From an uncultured Gammaproteobacteria bacterium (GTDB taxonomy: Bacteria > Pseudomonadota > Gammaproteobacteria > Arenicellales > CALHMG01), in assembly GCA_938034705.1 (NCBI GenBank), contig CALHMG010000342.1, positions 1 to 33,149 on the forward strand: 33,149 bases of DNA, read 5' to 3'. Both the position numbers and the translations under genes were made by a program. Each line of letters begins with the position of its first letter. The stretch's first letter is position 1. This document shows positions 28,722 through 33,149 of the stretch, piece after piece. Under the pieces are notes generated by a model. The model was given only the letters and a program-made list of their open reading frames with translations, made no database searches and had not been told where the DNA came from.

Positions 28722-29381
28722 TTAGTCGGGTTGCGGTGTGTCGAGACCCTGCTCGGGCCGAATCTCGTTGTCGACGAGGACGCGGCCATCGACGATCGAC
28801 AGCCGTCTCTCGGCGAACCAGCGAATCGCGAGTGGATAGATTCGATATTCCTCCTGGTGCACGCGAGCCTGAAGTGACTCCGGTGTGTCGTCGCCGTGAA
28901 CCGGCACCGCACCGCGCACGATGACCGGCCCGGCATCGAGTTCAGGGGTGACGAAATGAACGCTTGCACCGTGATGACTGGCGCGATCCGCAATCGCGCG
29001 CGCGTGGGTGTTAAGGCCCGGGTACGCCGGCAGGAGCGAGGGGTGAATATTGATCATCGGTGTGTTGATCTGTTGAAAAAAACTGTCGCTCAGAATTCGC
29101 ATGAATCCTGCCAGCACGATCAGGTCCGGCGAAAGCTGTTGCAGCGTGCTCGCCAGCTCGGCGTCAAATGCCTCACGAGTCGGGAACTCTCGGTGGTTGA
29201 TCACACGTTGCTCAATACCGGCACTGGCCGCACGCTCCAGCGCGTAGGCGCCCTCGACATTGCTGATAACGGCCTGGATCGTAACGGGCAGCTCACCGCT
29301 TGCAACGGCGTCGATCATTGCCTGCAGGTTCGTGCCTCCGCCCGAGACCAGCACAACGATCGAAAAATTTGGGTCTTGCAT
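28722..29381 (-). CDS. purN: Phosphoribosylglycinamide formyltransferase
   Basis: VLVSGGGTNLQAMIDA, MINIHPSLLPAYPGLNTHARAI, GASVHFVTPELDAGPVI. Confidence 0.96.
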   Translation of the reverse strand: MQDPNFSIVVLVSGGGTNLQAMIDAVASGELPVTIQAVISNVEGAYALERAASAGIEQRVINHREFPTREAFDAELASTLQQLSPDLIVLAGFMRILSDSFFQQINTPMINIHPSLLPAYPGLNTHARAIADRASHHGASVHFVTPELDAGPVIVRGAVPVHGDDTPESLQARVHQEEYRIYPLAIRWFAERRLSIVDGRVLVDNEIRPEQGLDTPQPD

Positions 29382-29407
29382 TATTTCGTTTGTTCGCCCG
29401 GTTTCAG

Positions 29408-30448
29408 CTAGCTCAGAGTGACGGTGGCTTCACCATCGCTGCTTTCGATGATGCCGATCTGGAAGGCATCAACACCTGACGCGGCGAGGGAGTTCAAGGT
29501 TGCGCTGACGTCCGCGGCGTCGACGATTACCGTCATGCCGATGCCACAGTTGAAGGTGCGCCACATTTCCCGGTCTTCGATATTGCCGCTTTCCTGAAGC
29601 CACGAAAAAATTGCCGGTCGTTGCCATGTGTCCGGATCGATGACGGCGTTGTGACCGGGCGCCAGCACGCGCTTGACGTTGTCCGGCAGGCCTCCGCCGG
29701 TGATGTGTGCGACCGCGTGGACGTCGACCGTGTTCATCAGCGCGAGCAGAGGCTTCACGTAGATCTCGGTAGGCGCAAGCAGGGCTTCGCCGAGCGCCGG
29801 TCCGTCCCAGGGTTTATCGGACAGCTTGGCTCCAGCGTGTTCGATCACCCGCCGCACCAGCGAAAACCCGTTGCTGTGAACCCCTGAAGAGGGCATCGCA
29901 ATAATTGCATCTCCGGGTTTGACGCGGGAGCCGTCGATGAGGGATGCGCGTTCGACCGCACCGACGCAGAACCCCGCGAGATCGTACTCTCCCGGGGGAT
30001 AGGAATCGGGCATCTCGGCCGTCTCACCGCCGAGCAGTGCGCAACCTGCCAGCTCGCAACCACGACCGATGCCCTCGATGACGGAGGTCGCTGTCTTTGC
30101 GTCAAGTTTGCCGGTGGCAAAGTAGTCGAGAAAGAACAGCGGCTCGGCGCCCTGGACAATCACGTCATTGACACACATCGCGACAAGGTCGATGCCGATG
30201 GTGTCGTGTATCCCGAGTTCGAATGCGAGTCGCAGTTTGGTGCCGACGCCGTCTGTGCCTGACACGAGCACGGGATCTTTGTACTTGGCCGGGTCGATAT
30301 GAAAGAGACCACCAAAGCCTCCAAGGGAACCGAGACATCCCGCCCGCTGGGTGCGTGCGGCGATGGGTTTTATGGCGCTGACGAGCGCGTCTCCGGCGTC
30401 AATATCTACGCCGGCATCACGGTAGGTGAGCGGCTTACGATCGGTCAT
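29408..30448 (-). CDS. purM: Phosphoribosylformylglycinamidine cyclo-ligase
   Basis: [68 protein letters not shown]. Confidence 0.97.
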   Translation of the reverse strand: MTDRKPLTYRDAGVDIDAGDALVSAIKPIAARTQRAGCLGSLGGFGGLFHIDPAKYKDPVLVSGTDGVGTKLRLAFELGIHDTIGIDLVAMCVNDVIVQGAEPLFFLDYFATGKLDAKTATSVIEGIGRGCELAGCALLGGETAEMPDSYPPGEYDLAGFCVGAVERASLIDGSRVKPGDAIIAMPSSGVHSNGFSLVRRVIEHAGAKLSDKPWDGPALGEALLAPTEIYVKPLLALMNTVDVHAVAHITGGGLPDNVKRVLAPGHNAVIDPDTWQRPAIFSWLQESGNIEDREMWRTFNCGIGMTVIVDAADVSATLNSLAASGVDAFQIGIIESSDGEATVTLS

Positions 30449-30560
30449 GTTGCGTGTAGTCCCGGCAGGCTGGATCAGGTTCGTATGGTATCGTATTCAC
30501 ACCTCTGCTGTTGCTTTGCAGCGGTGCACGAATACTGCAAAGACGCGACGCGCTGGCTTT
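30449..30560 (-). promoter_or_regulatory. Structured purM leader / divergent promoter region; candidate degenerate TPP-riboswitch-like element
   Basis: Minus strand contains ATACC-N4-GAACCTGATCCAG after a P3-like hairpin CACCGCTGC...GCAGAGGTG. The conserved CTGAGA and TAATxCC..GCG..AGGGA blocks are not intact. Confidence 0.25.
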
Positions 30561-31133
30561 ATGACGCACATTCCGAACATCCTGACACTGCTGCGCATCA
30601 TGGCGTGCCCGGTGCTCATAGTGCTCCTCCACGATGAGCGATATGGCGCCTCGCTGCTGCTCGCCGCGGCCGCCGGCGTCTCGGATGCTCTGGACGGGTT
30701 CATCGCAAAACGCTTTAACTGTGTCAGTCGCCTCGGGACGCTGCTTGATCCGCTTGCTGACAAGGTCCTGATTATCAGCGCCATGGTCATGCTCACGCTG
30801 TCGGGCGACATTCCGCTCTGGCTGTTTGTCGGGATCGTATTTCGGGACCTGATTATCGTCGGCGGCTGGTTGATCCTCACGACGCTGCACACCGAGGTGT
30901 ACATGCGCCCGAGCTTCGTGAGCAAGATAAACACGACTTTGTTGATCGTGTTGATTCTGGCGATTCTGATACAGCTTCAGGGGGCGGTGCCGATTGCCCC
31001 CTGGGTGACTACCTCACTGATCGTTGGCGTGGCGGTGACCACGGCGCTCTCCCTTGCCCACTATCTGTGGATCTGGGCGATACGCCGAGGGCCGGATGCG
31101 GTCGGCGATCTGCGTCGGGAGTCCGGTGAATGA
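30561..31133 (+). CDS. CDP-alcohol phosphatidyltransferase family membrane protein
   Basis: SDALDGFIAKRFNCVSRLGTLLDPLADKV CDP-alcohol transferase signature, multiple TMs; start trimmed to the ATG at 30561. Confidence 0.88.
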   Translation: MTHIPNILTLLRIMACPVLIVLLHDERYGASLLLAAAAGVSDALDGFIAKRFNCVSRLGTLLDPLADKVLIISAMVMLTLSGDIPLWLFVGIVFRDLIIVGGWLILTTLHTEVYMRPSFVSKINTTLLIVLILAILIQLQGAVPIAPWVTTSLIVGVAVTTALSLAHYLWIWAIRRGPDAVGDLRRESGE

Positions 31134-31184
31134 CTCTTCAACACGGTTTGAGCGATCGGCGCCGCTACGGCTTGAGGCGATGTC

Positions 31185-31886
31185 ATGACTAGTCAGCTGA
31201 CGCTGCCGGTTGGTCTTTCGGACAGTGCAAGTTTTGACAACTTTCACGCCCCCGACAACGCGCCAGCGGTGGCGGCGGTAACCGCGCTGGCGCGGTCGCA
31301 AGAGAATGCTTCAGTGCTTCTTCAGGGCGCCAGCGGCACCGGCAAAACCCACCTTGCCTGGGCCGCGTGTCGACTCGCGCGCAAGCTCGGGAAGCCTGCA
31401 CTTTACGTACCGATGCGCAGTCCTGAACTCGCCTTGAGCCTGCTGCAGGATCTCCCAATGGAGGCCCTGGTCTGTGTTGATGATCTCGAGAGTCTGGCGG
31501 GTAATCGTGATCTTCAGGGACGTCTGTTCTCGCTCGCCGAGCACATCAATCATGCATCCGCGCTGCAGATTCTGTACACGACGGCGACTTCGGTGCGGTT
31601 TCTTGACGTCTCGCTCGCGGATCTGGTGAGTCGACTCGGTGCGGTACCGGGGCATGAACTCAAGCCGCTGGAAGATTCACAGAAGTCCGAAGCGTTAAAA
31701 CTCAGAGCCGCCGCGCGCGGGCTCACTATCTCCGACGAGGCCGTTGAATACATGCTGCGCCATACGCCTCGGGATACTCACGCGCTGTTCGCGTTGCTGG
31801 ATCAGCTCGATCGCGCCAGCCTCGCGGCCCAGCGGCGGGTGACGTTGCCGCTGGTGCGAGATGTTGTAAAACCCACGAGTTCCTGA
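31185..31886 (+). CDS. hda: DnaA regulatory inactivator Hda
   Basis: N-terminal QLTLPV clamp-binding motif, LLQGASGTGKTHLAWAA Walker A, RDTHALFALLDQLDRASLAAQRRVTLPLVRDV. Confidence 0.9.
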   Translation: MTSQLTLPVGLSDSASFDNFHAPDNAPAVAAVTALARSQENASVLLQGASGTGKTHLAWAACRLARKLGKPALYVPMRSPELALSLLQDLPMEALVCVDDLESLAGNRDLQGRLFSLAEHINHASALQILYTTATSVRFLDVSLADLVSRLGAVPGHELKPLEDSQKSEALKLRAAARGLTISDEAVEYMLRHTPRDTHALFALLDQLDRASLAAQRRVTLPLVRDVVKPTSS

Positions 31887-31905
31887 GCGCGACCGTAAGC
31901 GCAGA

Positions 31906-32526
<621 letters not shown>

Positions 32527-32587
32527 TTATCCGGTCCGCCGGCGACCGCGCCGGTTGAACACGTCAGGTGAATCCGCCGAAGCGCGA

Positions 32588-32938
32588 TCACTTGAGGATT
32601 TCCAGAACGGCCTCCGGAGGGCGCCCGATGGCAGCGCGGTCCCCGGCGACGACGATTGGACGCTGCATGAGAATGGGATGTTGCGCCATGACCTCCAACA
32701 GCGTGGAATCATCGGCGTCATCGAGTTCATTTTCGGCCCAGGGCGTTTCGCCCCTGCGCATGGCTTCGCGGACATCCACGCCGAGTTGATCGATCAGATT
32801 GCGTAGTTCGTGTGCACTCAAGGGATGCTTGAGGTATTCGACAATGTCCGGTGTGACGCCGTGCTCTTCCAGCAACGCCAGCGTCTGGCGAGACTTTGAA
32901 CACCTTGGGTTGTGATACATCGTTACACTTGCGCTCAT
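32588..32938 (-). CDS. arsC: Arsenate reductase (glutaredoxin-type) family protein
   Basis: MSASVTMYHNPRCSKSRQTLALLEEHG active site, QHPILMQRPIVV; start trimmed to the ATG at 32938. Confidence 0.9.
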   Translation of the reverse strand: MSASVTMYHNPRCSKSRQTLALLEEHGVTPDIVEYLKHPLSAHELRNLIDQLGVDVREAMRRGETPWAENELDDADDSTLLEVMAQHPILMQRPIVVAGDRAAIGRPPEAVLEILK

Positions 32939-33092
32939 GTTGACTCCCGAGTTAGGCCAAAACGATGGCTCCTGAGGCAGCCCGGTCACTGGGCACCGCG
33001 GCTGGTGTCGAGGCAGACGTCTGACACAGTCAGTGCCTGCAGGGTTGGAGACAGAGTTTAACAGCGAGTCCGGCGCTATGGCGGCAGCTTTC

Positions 33093-33122
33093 TTGACACC
33101 CTCAATCGGGCGACGCTATCGT
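33093..33122 (+). promoter_or_regulatory. Possible sigma70-like promoter reading out of the window
   Basis: TTGACA - 18 bp - TATCGT; downstream gene not visible. Confidence 0.25.
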
Positions 33123-33149
33123 CCCTGAGCAGGTTGTTCCGGGGCTGAA

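Noticed and set aside
28454-28993. 179-aa minus-strand ORF reaching into the purN-DUF3108 gap
   Set aside because: Overlaps purN in another frame, low-complexity Arg/Ser-rich composition, no family resemblance.
32588-32938. Arsenic resistance island around arsC
   Set aside because: No arsR, arsB or acr3 nearby; the hda-wrbA-arsC neighbourhood is ordinary in gammaproteobacteria, so the ArsC-family gene alone does not indicate a resistance operon.

Overview
This 33 kb window is mostly conserved gammaproteobacterial chromosome. From left to right it holds: a type IV pilus block on the minus strand (comF, pilS, pilR, pilA, then a truncated TMTC-like multi-pass membrane protein that the ORF track missed); bioC; a DUF2244 gene and an aa3-type cytochrome c oxidase locus (coxB, coxA, an untracked 51-aa membrane peptide, ctaG/cox11, coxC, a DUF2909 gene, SURF1, a Sco-like gene, cyoE); a DUF938 methyltransferase; an alpha/beta hydrolase; pyrD; an RsuA/RluF-type pseudouridine synthase; purB; a kinase-like gene; mnmA; a NUDIX gene; a LysR regulator; clpS-clpA; a DUF3108 gene; purN; purM; a CDP-alcohol phosphatidyltransferase; hda; wrbA; arsC. 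I found no CRISPR array, phage, defence island, rRNA or tRNA, and no convincing new multi-gene system. The most interesting signals are in non-coding or small elements: a degenerate TPP-riboswitch-like leader with two mutually exclusive hairpins ahead of purM, whose product AIR feeds thiamine synthesis; an exact 15-bp-period tandem repeat in the pilA leader below a candidate sigma54 promoter; a small MITE/REP-like inverted-repeat element between the LysR gene and clpS; a cox locus lacking ctaA and canonical sco, with a 12-bp minisatellite next to the putative His ligand of the Sco-like protein; and the TMTC-like gene beside pilA. No database search was run. Family calls rest on motif recognition and remembered synteny.
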